DNA from: Carya illinoinensis | Lineage: Eukaryota; Streptophyta; Magnoliopsida; Fagales; Juglandaceae | Assembly: GCF_018687715.1 (NCBI RefSeq) | Contig: NC_056766.1 | Span: 13,399,001 to 13,463,000 of the forward strand | Length of the DNA: 64,000 nucleotides | Reading direction: 5' to 3' | In this document: positions 33,318 to 46,856 of the stretch, piece after piece | Position numbering within the stretch: position 1 is the stretch's first letter | Layout: each line of letters begins with the position of its first letter | Notes under the pieces: model-generated | Database searches by the model: none | Seen by the model: only the letters and a program-made list of their open reading frames with translations | What the model was told of the DNA's origin: nothing | Made by a program: the position numbers and the translations under genes

Positions 33318-35534
33318 TGTGAGGGCCCAAATTTATTTAGATACTTATTTAGTGGGCTCTTTGTGTTTGTTGTGGGATTAATTTTCGGTGTGGAAGGAGT
33401 GCAGTTTTTAGGCCTAGCCCATGTGTTTGAGGCCCAACCCCTTGCCCACCACAAAACAACACCGTTTGAGCCCTTTAAGTAAGAAACCCTATGGATTTTC
33501 ATCTCTTCTCCCCTTCCTCTATTGCGCCACAACCCCTTCTCCCTTTTCCCATTTCAATTTTCTTCTTCTCCTCTCTTGCATTGCCACTGCCAGTGTGATG
33601 CTCCTCATCATTCCAATTGCCACCTCGTCGTCACCTAATGTGATGGGTAGAACCACTCCTCCATCTGCCGCCACCTCCCTTTCTCCCTAGCCCGAGCTTC
33701 CATGGTTGTCTCTCCATGTCTCTCGGCATCATTTTGTTCCTCTGTAAATCATCTCCTCGAAGCTACTACATCAATCGCAACCCAGCTTGAGCACGTCACT
33801 CATGGCACTGCTCAAAGGCCCTAACTCTCTATCCAAAAGTCTTGCTGCCATTGAGACTAAGCTCATTTCCACCCTTCAGGAAATCCATCACCTAGCCTCT
33901 CCTTCCTCCTCCAATCGTGTTCCAATCTTTTCCCCTCCCTAGATCTAGGTTTTGAAGTCATTTGAAGGTTGTTTTGTAGTGCACCGCCATGCGTGCCACC
34001 TTGTCTAGCCACTCAGCCACCTTCTCTTAGCCACTCGACCATCCTTGAGCCACCACACTCCCTTTCCCATCATCCCTAACCCCTCAAATCCACTAACTTG
34101 TGAGCTATAGCCCATTCCCACATCTGCTCTACCTCTGCCCCGCCATTGCTCAGCTACATTTGGCTTCACCTTGGTGAGCCAATTTGCCCGTGTGATTTAT
34201 TTTAATTTATGTTTTGCATTTTGACTTTGTACTAACGTTTTGGGTGTTTGTCCATGTAGCTATGCGTGCATTTGTCCAATATTGGGACTCGTAGACCGAT
34301 GCGTGCTCGATCTTTGAAAATTGCCTAACTGTGCCGTAAGTACCTCTCCAATGCAACCCTTGAGATTATGGCATGATTTACTCACTAACACTATTTGCAA
34401 TATGGTTGTGAAAAGGGCCTTGGGCCCGGTGAAGTGTTGGGATTGGAATCGAGGTAGTTGTTTGGGAATTGGGCCATGGGCCGGATTGAAGGGTAGGATT
34501 ACATGTGTAGTTGGGTTTGTAAAACTATGCACTTTGTGACTATTGTGATGATGTATATTGTCTGATGTGTATTATGCCATGTCATCCAATATATTGTCTG
34601 CATGCATCTGCATATTTAGGTTTATTAATATTTGTATTGATTATATAACTATGTTGTGTTATGCCATGTTGTATGAACTTGAAATTTGGTGTATATGTGT
34701 TGGTTATAACATGTGGGTGTGTGCGTATCATGACCCCAAGTCAAAATGGGGCATTATCTCGGTGGATCTCCTCTGGTCACTTAGAAGCGTATAAAGCTAA
34801 GTCACGTCCTAGATTCGAACGACTCTATGGCCCCTCTGCTGGCTGAGGTTTGGTCACATACATGCTAGGCACAGAGCTGGGCATCGCTCGCTACGAACTC
34901 ACATGCACGGTCGTTACCCATGGTGTGACAAAGGGAGTCAAGGTCTGCAGATGGTCCCTAGGGGAGACCATGGTGGATGCATAATAAATGTATATGGTTG
35001 ATTCAATGGGGCTTTGGTGTGTGTCCTTTTGGTTAAATGTGTTCTTTGGAGAAAGGTTTGGAAAAATGGATATTGTGGTCTTTTGCTTTTATTGTTGGTG
35101 GTATAAATTTAGGTTTTAAACTCTTGGCTGTTGTGTGTTGATTACTTGCCGAGATTAAAAAATCTCAAGTGGTGTTTCCACCTGATGGAACCATAGTGTT
35201 CGATAAAGGGACGAGTTTGAGCTTTGAGGAACCAACCCCACCCCAGGAGTGAAGACTTGGAGTTTTTGTAGTGGGGATTTGAGGGTCTTCCCTTCAACTA
35301 TCAGTTGGATAATTGTAATAATTTTGTAAGGAGTATTTGATTGGGTTGTAGACTTTTAACTCTCTGCTACTTAGCTTGAAACTGCCTTTAAATTTTCCTA
35401 CTACATATATTTATCATGTACACATATTGCATGTTTACACACACTTGCACTCTGTGTTAGGGTGTGTGACCTAAGTGGCCATCACCCCGGTGTCGTGACT
35501 CCTACCAAATAACTTGTGGGGGTTGAGGATACCA
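33318..35534 (+). mobile_element. LTR-B of the gypsy-type array
   Basis: Starts TGTGAGGGCCC and ends ...GAGGATACCA. From 33640 it parallels LTR-A from 29563, with many substitutions and indels, so the pair is old. Its U3-like first part (33318-33640) differs from that of LTR-A. Confidence 0.65.
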
Positions 35535-37592
35535 TAGAATCTGATGATTGAGATTGGGTACCGGTACTCTGTTATCGTCCACGATTGGTTCTTTCATTTT
35601 CTTCATTCGCCCGAGCATTTGTCGAAGCCTTGTGTCCATTCTCACATTGCTAATTGACTCGCGGTCGAATGTGCTTCCAAGTGTAAAAGTGTCAAGTTGT
35701 ATCAAGGATAAGTCCAGGATCGTTTTCCACACGGACAATGGGTTATCAAAGCGTATAAGAGATTTGTGAGTAACAAATGAATCAAGTATGAGTGATGAAA
35801 AAAAAATTCAAATGCAATGCAAAAGATAATCGAAGTTGAAATTAGAGTTTCTAAAAAAAACAAAGTAACGAACACTTGGGTTGGGCATGAGACTCTCTTT
35901 ATTTTGAATTCTAGATAATTTTCTCGTTTAACAACCCAATCAAGGCATTGATAATCGGAAGATAAAAAGATAAGCTCAAGATTTGCAATATTTTCCTAAG
36001 GAATTTTCTACTTTACTAGCCGAACACACATTAACAAACAACTGAGAGAGGCCTTGATAGCTTTCAAGCTTTTGTTGTGCCTTACGTCAACAACAAAACA
36101 AGAGCAAGAGCCGCAATCTATTTTCAATTTAAATCCGACTAGTAACATAGTGAAATCAACAATTATCAACAAAATATTGCATCGATCTAGAATCCAGAAC
36201 CCAAGTTTTAAAAATTAGCTACACATGATATTTCTAGCAACAAAAATTAATCTATTTAAAGCCATAACAAAATTTGAGAGCAAAAATAAACCCAAAATAA
36301 AAATGAGCCTAAACGAAGGAAAAAATCGCAGCACATGAAAAATAAAACCAAAAAACAAACTACCGAAGGCCAAAATAAAAGCTGTCCGAAAAGGCCAAAA
36401 CTAAACTGCAGAGAGAAAAAAATGAAGAACAACCCAGAAAAAAAATGAAGAAGCAACCGAACTAGAAAATGAAATCCAGCCGAAGGTCTCGCAACCACTA
36501 AAAAGCAAAGAAGCAATAATACGAAACGGAAGAAAAAAATAACAATAAAACTAAACATCCCGAGAGAGAGAGTTCCATCTCCAACGAAAAGACTCAGCCC
36601 AAAACTAAGAACGAGTAAAAAAACCAAAATGATAACCGACTGAAAGCTGTCCGTAAAGCTTCAAATTGTAAAGAAAAAAAAGTTAAACATTCCCTGTTGC
36701 CTCACGGTCTGAACTGCAGAAAAATAAAAATAAGAACTACTCCTACTGCCTAACAAAAGCAACCCAATAATAAAACTCAAAAGTAAAAAAAAAAATAATG
36801 AAACCGAGAGAGAGAGCAGACCTTCCGTCTATATGAAAAGAAAAGAAAAACTAAAGACTGCTGCCCCGAGATTCTAATGAAAACAGAGTTGTCCCTCAAA
36901 TGAAACCACCCGATTGCTACTTAAACGAAAAAAGGAAAGGAAATAAAAACTCTGCACTACTCCCCCCCTTAGCGTCTGAAACGAAAGAAAAGTAAAAGCA
37001 AAAGCTCCAAAACTAAGCTACTGTACTGCCCTCAAAACAAAAACAAGAATTTTCCCCCTCTAGCGTCTGAAACTTCCAGCTAAATAAATGGCTCATTCCC
37101 TGCTGTTGCTGCTTCCCGTCCACATGAAAAAAGAAAAAGAAATAAAAAGCTCTGCTGTTGCACGTTCAACTTCCATGTGCAGAAGTAAGAAAGGTGAAGT
37201 GAACAGCTTTGCTGGTCTGCATGTGTGAACTGGTCCGAATGCTTTGCTGTCTGCTGTAACGTCCGAGTGCCTTTCTGCATGTGTGAATGGGTTTCTTTCT
37301 GTTGTTGTACAGCGTGTGTGAGTCTACTGCATGTGTGTGTCTACTGTAACGTGCTGCCCGAGTGGTCTTGTTGCTGCACATGTAAGTTCTCTTCTCATGC
37401 TGTAGTAGCTGCTGCACATCCGAGTGATCTGGGTGTCTTTCTGCTGCTGTACGTTTACTGGTCTGCATGTGTACATGTGTGCATGCATGTGTGAGCTGGT
37501 CCACGTTTTCTACATGTGTTATGTCTCTTCTCCTGCTGTAGTAGCTGTTGCACATCTGAGTGAGTGGGTGTGTCACTTTTCTGCAACGTGCT

Positions 37593-37742
37593 GTCCATGT
37601 GATGCTGCTTGTGTAAATGGTCTGCATGTTTGCATGTGTGAGTCCGCTGCATGGTGTCCGAATGAGTGGTTGCTGTCCATGTGATTTTGCTTGTGTAAAT
37701 GATCTGCATGTTTGCATGTGTGAGTCCGCTGCATGGTGTCCG
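37593..37742. repeat. 82-bp tandem repeat inside the 3' LTR
   Basis: Two copies of an 82-base unit (GTCCATGTGATKYTGCTTGT...). The second is truncated at its end. The matching pair in the other LTR is at 46348-46497, so the duplication predates the insertion of this element. Confidence 0.8.
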
Positions 37743-38099
37743 TGTGGTTTTCTTTCTTCATGTGTGAGTTGGTGTGATCCGAATGATGCTGCATTTGATC
37801 TCTATTAGATGAGATTCCATAAAACCATAATTAACTTCTCTATTTTCTCATAGGTCCCATTCTTTCTTTCATTCCATAAATGCCCTACAATATATAAATG
37901 AAATGATATTATAGTTTAAGTATTTCAAGGGCAAATATGAGACTTTGATGTGCAAAAATATTGGCATCAATTAATTTGACATTCAATATTAGAATTTGAT
38001 GCATAATTAAGTGTTCAATCTTTATTTGAAAAAATAAATCACTCATTTAAACAACTGAATTATGCAATTCTAACCCTTTATCACTAATCTCATCATTCC

Positions 38100-38495
38100 C
38101 ATCCTCTGGTTCCTTGACTACCATCTTGCATCCATTGCTTTCTACCATGGTTCACATTCTTTATGGCCATGCCCCAACTGTCTGCAGTAATAGCAAAAGT
38201 TTGGGAGACGTTCGTATGAGAAATGTACCCAGATTGGATCTACCAAACCAATGTTAATCTTTCTGTGTCATAGCAAAGGTTTGGTAATGTTAATACTGAT
38301 CCATACTCTCATGAATTCACCCCATGCCATTTCTCCATTCTCAATGTCAACTTCTACTACCGGATAATTGTGACCCTAATCAGGTTGCCAATATATTCAT
38401 TCTTGGCAATCAATGGTAAGTCGTGAAGAGGAACCCAGAACAAAGCTTCTGTAAGCCAATTTTGGTGAACTTGTTTGTGATGCCCGCAGATTTCT
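38100..38495 (-). pseudogene. Captured LINE ORF1 fragment in the 3' LTR
   Basis: The minus strand encodes, across one frameshift, EALFWVPLHDLPL, then VEVDIENGEMAWGEFMRVW and WVHFSYERLPNFCYY, ending with the CCHC zinc knuckle CYYCRQLGHGHKEC. These are the DUF4283 and zinc-knuckle parts of a plant LINE ORF1 protein, from a LINE family different from LINE-A and LINE-B. The same fragment is in the other LTR. Confidence 0.75.
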
Positions 38496-38545
38496 AAGGC
38501 ATGCAAACAGAGAAATATGTCTAAGGCATGCAAACAGAGAAATAA
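38493..38545. repeat. Tandem pair of a 25-27-base motif at the LTR inner edge
   Basis: TCTAAGGCATGCAAACAGAG occurs twice, separated by AAATATG. It lies exactly where the 3' LTR and the internal region meet and is absent from the right LTR. Confidence 0.7.
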
Positions 38546-38791
38546 ATTCTCTTCCACCCCTAACTAGATTGTAGCATTGTCCTCAATGATGTAAGAGAAA
38601 CGAAAGAATTTATACAAACAGAGTAGTTAAGGGGCAAAACAACTAACAGAAGAACCGAAAATTCAAAGAAAAACTGAAGGAAAGAGGAAAAGGAAGTACC
38701 TGGATAGCTTTGAAAGGAATGCAGCCAAAATAAAAATAAAAACTGAAGAACAAAAGAAAACAATGAAAAGAGATGGATAGATCAAGAACCA

Positions 38792-41700
38792 TCAATTAGG
38801 ATCAAGCAAATGTAGAGTAGATTCTTCAGGTGCAAAGTTAGAAATAAAAGGCTTGAGCCTTTGACCATTAACCTTAAAAATGTTACCATTGAGAGGATTC
38901 ATTATCTCCATAGCACCATGAGGAAAAACAGTTTGTACCACATAAGGCCCACTCCATCGAGACCTTAACTTACCAAGGAACAAGTGTAACCGAGAGTTGT
39001 ACAATAACACTTTTTGATTAGGCTCAAAAGTCTTACGTTGGATGTGTTTGTCATGGAAATTCTTCATTCTTTCTTTGGACAACTTAGAGTTGTTGTAGGC
39101 ATCCTTCCTCAACTCATCAAACTCAGACAACTGCAATTTTCTCACACAACCAGCTTTATCAATGTTAAAATTGCATTGCTTAATGGCCCAATACGCTCTA
39201 TGTTCCAACTCTACAGGCAAATGGCAAGCCTTTCATGCCCAAAATAGTTTTAAAGGCTGTTCTATAAGCCCACAAGGCATCAGACAATCTTAAAGACCAA
39301 TCCTTCCTGTTTGGGTTAACTGTTTTTTCAAGAATGTTTTTAATCTCCCTATTTGCTAGTTCAGCTAGTCCATTGATTTGAGGATGATAGGGAGTTAGAG
39401 ATTTTGTGATGGATACCGTACTTCTTCATTAAGGCCGAGAAATGCTTGTTACAAAAATGGGTGCCATTATCACTGATTATGGCTTTAGGCATGCCAAACC
39501 TTGCAAAAATGTTTTCTTTCAAAAATTTTAAAACAACTTGATGATCATTAGATTTGCAAGGAATTGCCTCAACCCACTTAGAAACATAGTCAACAGCAAC
39601 CAAAATGTACAAATAGCCATAAGAAGAAGGAAATGGTCCCATAAAATCTATCCCCCAACAATCAAAAATTTCAATCACTAGTATGGGTTGCACAGGCATC
39701 ATATTTCTCCTAGTGATTCCTCCTAATTTCTGACAAGGTTCACAATTTTTACAAAAACTAAAGGCATCCTTGAACATGGTTGGCCAATAAAATCCACTTT
39801 GAAGAATTTTGGCCACTGTTTTGTGGGCTGAAAAATGGCCACCACAAGCTTTTGTATGGCAAAAATTTAAGACACCAGAAATTTCGTCATTGGGTACACA
39901 CTTGCTAATGATTTGATCTGAACAATACTTGAAAAGGTAAGGATCATCATAGAAGAACAATCTCACCTCATGCATGAATTTTCGTGTATCTTGAGCGCTC
40001 CAATGAGGTGGTGTTTGTCCTGTCACCAAGAAATTTACTATATCAGCAAACCAAGGCAAATTTTCAACTAACATAAGATGTTCATCAGGAAAAGAATCAA
40101 GAACAGGTGTCGGTTGTTCAGTTTCAGCAACTGTGAGCCTAGACAAATGGTCGGCTACCACATTCTCTACTCCTTTCTTGTCCTTGATGATAGTATTGAA
40201 CTCCTGGAGTAAAAGTATCCATCTAATCAACCTTGGTTTTGCATCTTTCTTTGTCAATAAATACTTGAGAGCTGCATGGTCAGTAAAGATGACTATAGGA
40301 GAACCAAGAATATATGCACGAAACTTCTCTAAAGCAAATACCACAGTAAGTAATTCTTTTTCAGTAGTAGAATAATTTTTTTGAGCAAAATTCAAAGTTT
40401 TACTTGTATAGTAAATGACATAAGGAAGTTTGTTCCTACGCTGTCCAAAAACAGCTCCTACAGCAAAATCACTTGCATCACACATGATTTCAAAAGAAAG
40501 TGACCAATCAGGAGGTTGAAGAATAGGAGCAGTGGTTAGCAAAGTTTTAAGCCGACAAAAAGCTTCTTGACACTCGAGTGTCCAATCAAATTTTACATCA
40601 TTCATCAATAGCTTACATAGAGGCTTAGAAGTAGAGCTAAAGTCTTTGATAAATCTCCTATAAAAACCCGCATGCCCAAGAAAAGATCTAATGTCTTTTA
40701 TTGACTTAGGTGTAGGAAGTTTAGAAATCAACTCAATTTTTGCTCTATCTACTTCGAGTCCTCTAGATGAAACAATATGTCCCAGAACAATGCCATGTTC
40801 TACCATGAAATGGCACTTCTCCCAATTAAGTAGCAATTGCTTCTCTTCACACCTGGCCAAAACAACTTGTAAATTGGTTAAACAACTCTCAAATGAATCA
40901 CCAAATACAGAAAAATCATCCATAAACACTTCTAGAGTGTTCTCAATCATGTCACTGAAGATGCTAAGCATGCATCTTTGAAAAGTTGCTGGTGCATTGC
41001 ATAAACCAACAGGCATTCTCCTAAAAGCAAAAGTACCAAAAGGACAAGTAAAGGTGGTCTTTTCTTGATCCTCTGGTGCTATTTCTAATTGATAGTAACC
41101 GGAGAATCCATCTAAGAAACAATAAAAGGCATGTCCAGCAACTTTTTCTAACACTTGATCAAGAAAAGGCAAAGGAAAATGATCTTTCCTAGTGGCGGCA
41201 TTCAACTTCCTATAATCTATACACATGCGCCAACCAGTAGGAATCCTCATAGGAATTGATTCATTTGTTCATTTTTAACAATGGTAAGCCCAGATTTTTT
41301 GGAACTACATGAATAGGACTTACCCACTTGCTATCCGAGATGGGGTAAATGATACCCACTTCAAGCAATTTCAACACCTCACCTTTAACCACTTCCTTCA
41401 TTGTGGGATTCAACCTTCTTTGCATTTCCCTCGAAGGCTTTGCATCATCTTCTAAATAAATTCTATGGGTACACTCCAAGGGACTTATACCTTTTATATC
41501 AGCCATTGTCCACCCAATAGACTTTTTATGCTTCTTAAGGACCTCTAGCAATTTATCTTCTTGTTCACTAGTTAAGTGAGAAGAAATTAGTACAGGGAAG
41601 GTGCTTTGTGGTCCTAAGAAAGCATACTGCAACTCCAATGGAAGAGGTTTGAAGTCCAAAGTTGGGGATTGCTCCTCCGAAGGTTTGAAGGTTGATGTCA

Positions 41701-44221
41701 ATGGTGGAAGTTGCTCAAATTTTGGCCTCCATGGTGGTGTAACTTGCTGACCTATTGAGGAAACAAGAGATGAGTTAGTAACATTATCAAATATTTTCAA
41801 ATCTTCTTCAAATTCCTCTAAAGAGTCAATAAGTTGAAAGTAATGTGCAGAATTTTCATCAATGAAATTTTCCAGCAAATTCACTTCATGAACTTCTTCG
41901 ACTTCTTGCGGTTGCTTGCAAAGATTAAAAATATTTAGCTCTAAGGTCATATTTCCAAAACTCAACTTTAAAACTCCACTTCTACAATTTATGAGTGCAT
42001 TAGAAGTAACCAAGAAGGGTCTTCCTAAGATAACAGGTGCTTGGAAAGTAGAATGATTAGTCAATTGCATGTCGAGTACCACAAAGTCTACTGGATAGTA
42101 GAATTTGTCTACTTGAACCAAAACATCTTCCACAACATCCCTTGGAATCTTAATAGACCTATCAGCCAACTGCAGTGTGATAGAAGTAGATTTCAACCCA
42201 CCCAATCCAAGCTGAACATAAACATTATAAGGCAATAAGTTCACACTTGAACCTAAGTCTAATAATGCTTGGCCTATTTTTTAGCTCCCTATCATGCAAG
42301 TTATGGTAGGGGATCCTGGGTCCTTGTATTTGGGAGGAGTGTTGGTTTGGATAATAGCACTAACCTGCTCAGTAAGAAAAGCTTTCTTTTGCACATTCAA
42401 TTTTCTTTTTACGGTACATAAATCCTTTAAAAATTTAGCATAGGTGGGAATCTGTTGAATAGCATATAACAATGGTATATTAATCCTAACTTGCTTAAAA
42501 ATTTCAAGAATTTCAGCGTGATGCTTATCTTTGTGCAAAGGGGCTAACCTTTGAGGAAAAGGTGCAAGTGTAGTGCTTGGGACACTTTCAGATTTCAAAG
42601 GATCATGTGTCTCATTTTCAGAAGGAGGTTTAGAAGTGTTACCATTCTTTTCTACCTCTTGAGTTGGAATGCCAATCACCTTACCACTTCTCAAGGTTGT
42701 AATAGCCTTGACTTGCTTGACATTTGAATCTCTTGCCACACTTTGAAATTGGTGGTTTTGGCCTTGGGGATTAGGCTGAGATTGTGCAGGGAACTTCCCT
42801 TTCTCTTGAGCACTCATGGTTGTAGTCAACCTTGTGACTGACCCTGGAATCTCAATAATGGCTTGTGAATTTTGACTATTGATAGCAGCTTGGCTTTGCA
42901 TGAATTGCTGAAAATTGGTGGATAGCTACTAGAAATTGGTGGATAATTGCTGGAAATTGTCTTCAAGGTTCTTTTTCTGGGCTGGCACCATGTGGTTGGC
43001 ATATTGAGATGGTCCTGGACCTCCTGGGGTAGTGTAGGGTACAATTTGTGAAGGACCAGCTATGTTGGGTGCAGGTAAAGCAGCTTGTTCACTCCTCCAA
43101 CTGAAATTAGGGTGATTTCTCCATCCCGAATTGTAAGTGTTGGAATAAGGACCTGAAAAAGATTTAGCAACCATATTAATAGCATTAGATTGATCCAAGA
43201 GAACTTCTTTAAAGGCAGGAATGGTCGAGCAATCATTAGTTGAATGCCCTTGGCTCTCACAAATATTACAGCTCAAGGTAATCTGAGGTACAGCTTGTAC
43301 TTCATTCACTTTCTTCATTTCTATGGTTTCTAATTTCTTAGAAATCATAGCCAACCTAGCATTCAAATCATCTACTTCTCTCAGATTATATTTCCCACCC
43401 CCTAAAATTGTCCTTGAACTTTCCGACCTATCATGAACATCAGATGTATCCCATCATTGTGCATTTTCAGCTAGATAATCAAAATATTCAAAGGCTTCCT
43501 CAGGTTCTTTGTTAAAAAACACTCCATTACACATGGTCTCCACAAATTGTCTCATTTTTGGTTGCAACCCCTCATAGAAAAAACTAATGACCCTCCAATT
43601 CTCATATCCATGATGGGGACATGCATTTAAAAGGTATTTGAATCGTTCCCAACAATGATAAAATGTTTCCACATCCTTTTGGCCAAAATTCATGATCTGT
43701 CTTTTCAAGGCATTGGTTCTATGCATGGAAAAAAATTTCTTTAAAAATTCTGTTTGCATTTCTTGCCAAGTCCCAATAGATCTTGGTTTTAAGGAATTCA
43801 ACCATGTCTTAGCCTTGTCTTTTAAGGAAAATGGAAACAATTTTAATCTTATGACTTCATCAGTGCATGTTCTATCCATGAATGTGGAACACACTTCTTC
43901 AAACTCTTTGATATGCAAATAGGGGTTTTCAGATTCCATACCATGAAAGTGTGGTAACAATGGAATCATCCCGGGTTTGAAATTAAAAGCATTTGCATTA
44001 ATAGGTAAAATGATGCAAGAAGGTGTGCTAGTCCTAACAGGCTGAAGATACTCTCTAAGAGTCCTATTTGGATTCTCCACTTCCCTATCATGATGCTCAT
44101 TTTCAGCCATGATGCTATCAGTGTCTGATGATGATTCTACAGAAGATGATGCAGAGCTAAAAGATGTCAATGATTGTGTCCTAAACAATCGAGATGTATG
44201 GTCTCTAGTCCAACTAGTCAT
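38792..44221 (-). pseudogene. Athila-like gag-pol polyprotein, broken
   Basis: Gag (44221-43454) carries the capsid-like retrotransposon gag domain (LPHFHGMESENPYLHIKEFE, FPFSLKDKAKTWLNSL). A CCHC knuckle (CNICESQGHSTNDC) is at about 43285. A retropepsin-like segment (DLGSSVNLLPYNVY) is at about 42265-42215. The reverse transcriptase (41250 on) has WRMCIDYRKLNAATRKDHFP, GLCNAPATFQRCM and FMDD. RNase H has CDASDFAVGAVFGQ, and integrase has an HHCC zinc motif (about 39850-39730), DFMGPFPSS and ISDNGTHF. The integrase C-terminal part (39220-38792) is in another frame. Breaks are TGA at 43454-43456, a TAG TAG pair ending at 42929, TAA at 42281-42283, a frameshift near 41260, and a frameshift between 39361 and 39220. 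Confidence 0.88.
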
Positions 44222-44364
44222 ACAAACAAGAGCAGATAATCAAAGACCATGAAAAATAAACAGAGAGAAGGGAAAAAGATTACATGTCACCCAGGCTGTG
44301 AAAAGGTTCACAGCTCCACAACGTCCTCTCAGTAGTGGAGGAATGCTCTAATAAGCACCAGTTG

Positions 44365-44382
44365 TCCCCGGCAACGACGCCA
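44365..44382 (-). other. Primer-binding site of the Athila-like element
   Basis: Minus strand TGGCGTCGTTGCCGGGGA, separated by a few bases from the LTR end at 44389. This form (tRNA-Asp type) is characteristic of Athila and some related plant gypsy lineages. Confidence 0.85.
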
Positions 44383-46347
44383 AAAACTTGACTCGTGGTC
44401 GAATGTGCTTCCAAGTGTAAAAGTGTCAAGTTGTATCAAGGATAAGTTCAGGATCGTATTCCACAGGGACAATGGGTTATCAAAGCGTATAAGAGATTTG
44501 TGAGTAACAAATGAATCAAGTATGAGTGATGAAAATAAAATTCAAATGCAATGTAAAAAGATAATCGAAGTTGAAATTAGAGTTTCTAAAAAAAACAAAT
44601 TAACGAACACTTGGGTTGGGCATGGGACTCTCTTTATTTTGGATTCTAGATAATTTTCTCCTTTAACAACCCAATCAAGGCATTGATAATCGGAAGATAA
44701 AAAGATAAGCTCAAGATTTGCAATATTTTCCTAAGGGATTTTCTACTTTACTAGCCGAACACACATTAACAAACAACTGAGAGAGGCCTTGATAGTTTTC
44801 AAGCTTTTGTTGTGCCTTACGTCAACAACAAAACAAGAGCAAGAGCCGCAATCTATTTTCAATTTAAATCCGGCTAGTAACATAGTGAAATCAACAATTA
44901 TCAACAGAATATTGCATCGATCTAGAATCCAGAACAAATCACGTCCCATTCCACAACCCAAGTTTTAAAAACTAGCTACACATGATATTTCTAGCAACAA
45001 AAATTAATCTATTTAAAGCCATAACAAAATCTGAGAGCAAAAATAAACCCAAAAAAAAAAATGAGCCGAAACGAAGGAAAAAATCGTAGCACAAGAAAAA
45101 TAAAACCAAAAAGAAAACTACCGAAGGCCAAAATAAAAGCTGTCCGAAAAGGCCAAAACTAAACTGCAGAGAGAAAAAAATGAAGAACAACCCAGAAAAA
45201 AAATAAAGAAGCAACCGAACTAGAAAATGAAATCCAGCCGAAGGTCTCGCAACCACTAAAAAATGAAGAAGCAGTAATACGAAACGGAAGAAAAAAAATA
45301 ACAATAAAACTAAACATCCCGAGAGAGAGAGTTCCGTCTCCAACGAAAAGACTCAGCCCAAAACAAAGAATGAGTAAAAAATCCAAAATGATAACCTAAG
45401 AAAGCTGTCCGTAAAGCTTCAAAGTGTAAAGAAAAAAAAGTTATACATTCCCTGTTGCCTCACGGTCTAAACTGCAGAAAAATAAAAATAAGAACTACTC
45501 CTACTGCCTAACGAAAGCAACCCAACAATAAAACTCAAAAGTGAAAAAAATAATGAAACCGAGAGAGAGAGCAGGCCTTCTGTCTATATCAAAAGAAAAG
45601 AAAAACTAAAGACTGCTGCCTCGAGATTCTAACAAAAACAGAGTTGTCCCTCAAATGAAACCACCCGACTGTTACTTAAACGAAAAAAAGAAAGGAAATA
45701 AAAACTCTGCACTACTCCCCCCCTTAGCGTCTGAAATGAAAGAAAAGTAAAAGCAAAAGCTCCAAAACTGAGCTACTGCAGTCCCCTCAAAACAAAAACA
45801 AGAATTTTCCCCCTCTAGCGTCTGAAACTTCCAGCTAAATAAATGGCTCATTCCCTGCTGTTGCTGCTTCCCGTCCGCATGAAAAAAGAAAAAGAAATAA
45901 AAAGCTCTGCTGCTGCACGTTCAACTTCCATGTGCAGAAGCATGAAAGGTGAAGTGAACAGCTTTGCTGGTCTGCATGTGTGAACTAGTCCGAATGCTTT
46001 GCTGCCTGCTGTAACGTTCGAGTGCCTTTCTGCATGTGTGAATGGGTTTCTTTCTGCTGCTGTAGAGCGTGTGTGAGTCTACTGCATGTGTGTGTCTACT
46101 GTAACGTGCTGCCCGAGTGGTCTTGTTGCTGCACATGTAAGTTCTCTTCTCCTGCTGTAGTAGCTGCTGCACATCCGAGTGATCTGGGTGTCTTTCTGCT
46201 GCTGTACGTTTATTGGTCTGCATGTGTACATGTGTGCATGCATGTGTGAGCTGGTCCACGTTTTCTGCATGTGTTATTTCTCTTCTCCTACTGTAGCAGC
46301 TGCTGCACATCCGAGTGAGTGGGTGTGTCACTTTTCTGCAACGTGCT

Positions 46348-46497
46348 GTCCATGTGATGCTGCTTGTGTAAATGGTCTGCATGTTTGCATGTGTGAGTTC
46401 GCTGCATGGTGTCCGAATGAGTGGTTGCTGTCCATGTGATTTTGCTTGTGTAAATGGTCTGCATGTTTGCATGTGTGAGTCCACTGCATGGTGTCCG
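46348..46497. repeat. 82-bp tandem repeat inside the 5' LTR
   Basis: Same unit and spacing as at 37593-37742. Confidence 0.8.
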
Positions 46498-46856
46498 TGT
46501 GGTTTTCTTTCTTCATGTGTGAGTTGGTGTGATCCGAATGATGCTGCATTTGATCTCTATTAGATGAGATTCCATAAAACCATAATTAACTTCTCTATTT
46601 TCTCATAGGTCCCATTCTTTCTTTCATTCCATAAATGCCCTACAATATATAAATGAAATGATATTATAGTTTGAGTATTTCAAGGGCAAATATGAGACTT
46701 TGATGTGCAAAAATATTGGCATCAATTAATTTGACATTCAATATTAGAATTTGATGCATAATTAAGTGTTCAATCTTTATTTGATAAAATAAATCACTCA
46801 TTTAAACAACTTAATTATGCAATTCTAACCCTTTATCACTAATCTCATCATTCCCA

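Larger units (their letters stand above)
35655..38495 (-). repeat. 3' LTR of the Athila-like element
   Basis: Nearly identical to 44389-47250. It contains A/G-rich low-complexity parts (36250-37030), TGCATG-rich sequence (37200-37800), an 82-bp tandem duplication, an AT-rich block (37800-38090), and a captured LINE ORF1 piece at its inner end. The inner edge is where similarity to the other LTR stops (38495). Confidence 0.8.

Noticed and set aside
36256..36627. 123-codon Phe/Leu-rich frame that looks like a membrane protein, repeated at 44972-45343
   Set aside because: It is the A-rich LTR block of the Athila-like element read on the minus strand. The frame differs between the two LTRs and has no membrane-protein family features.
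37166..37808. Several overlapping open frames on both strands rich in Cys/Val or His/Thr
   Set aside because: They come from the TGCATG/GTGTG-rich LTR sequence, appear again in the twin LTR (45921-46563), and have no domain. Low-complexity shadows, not genes.
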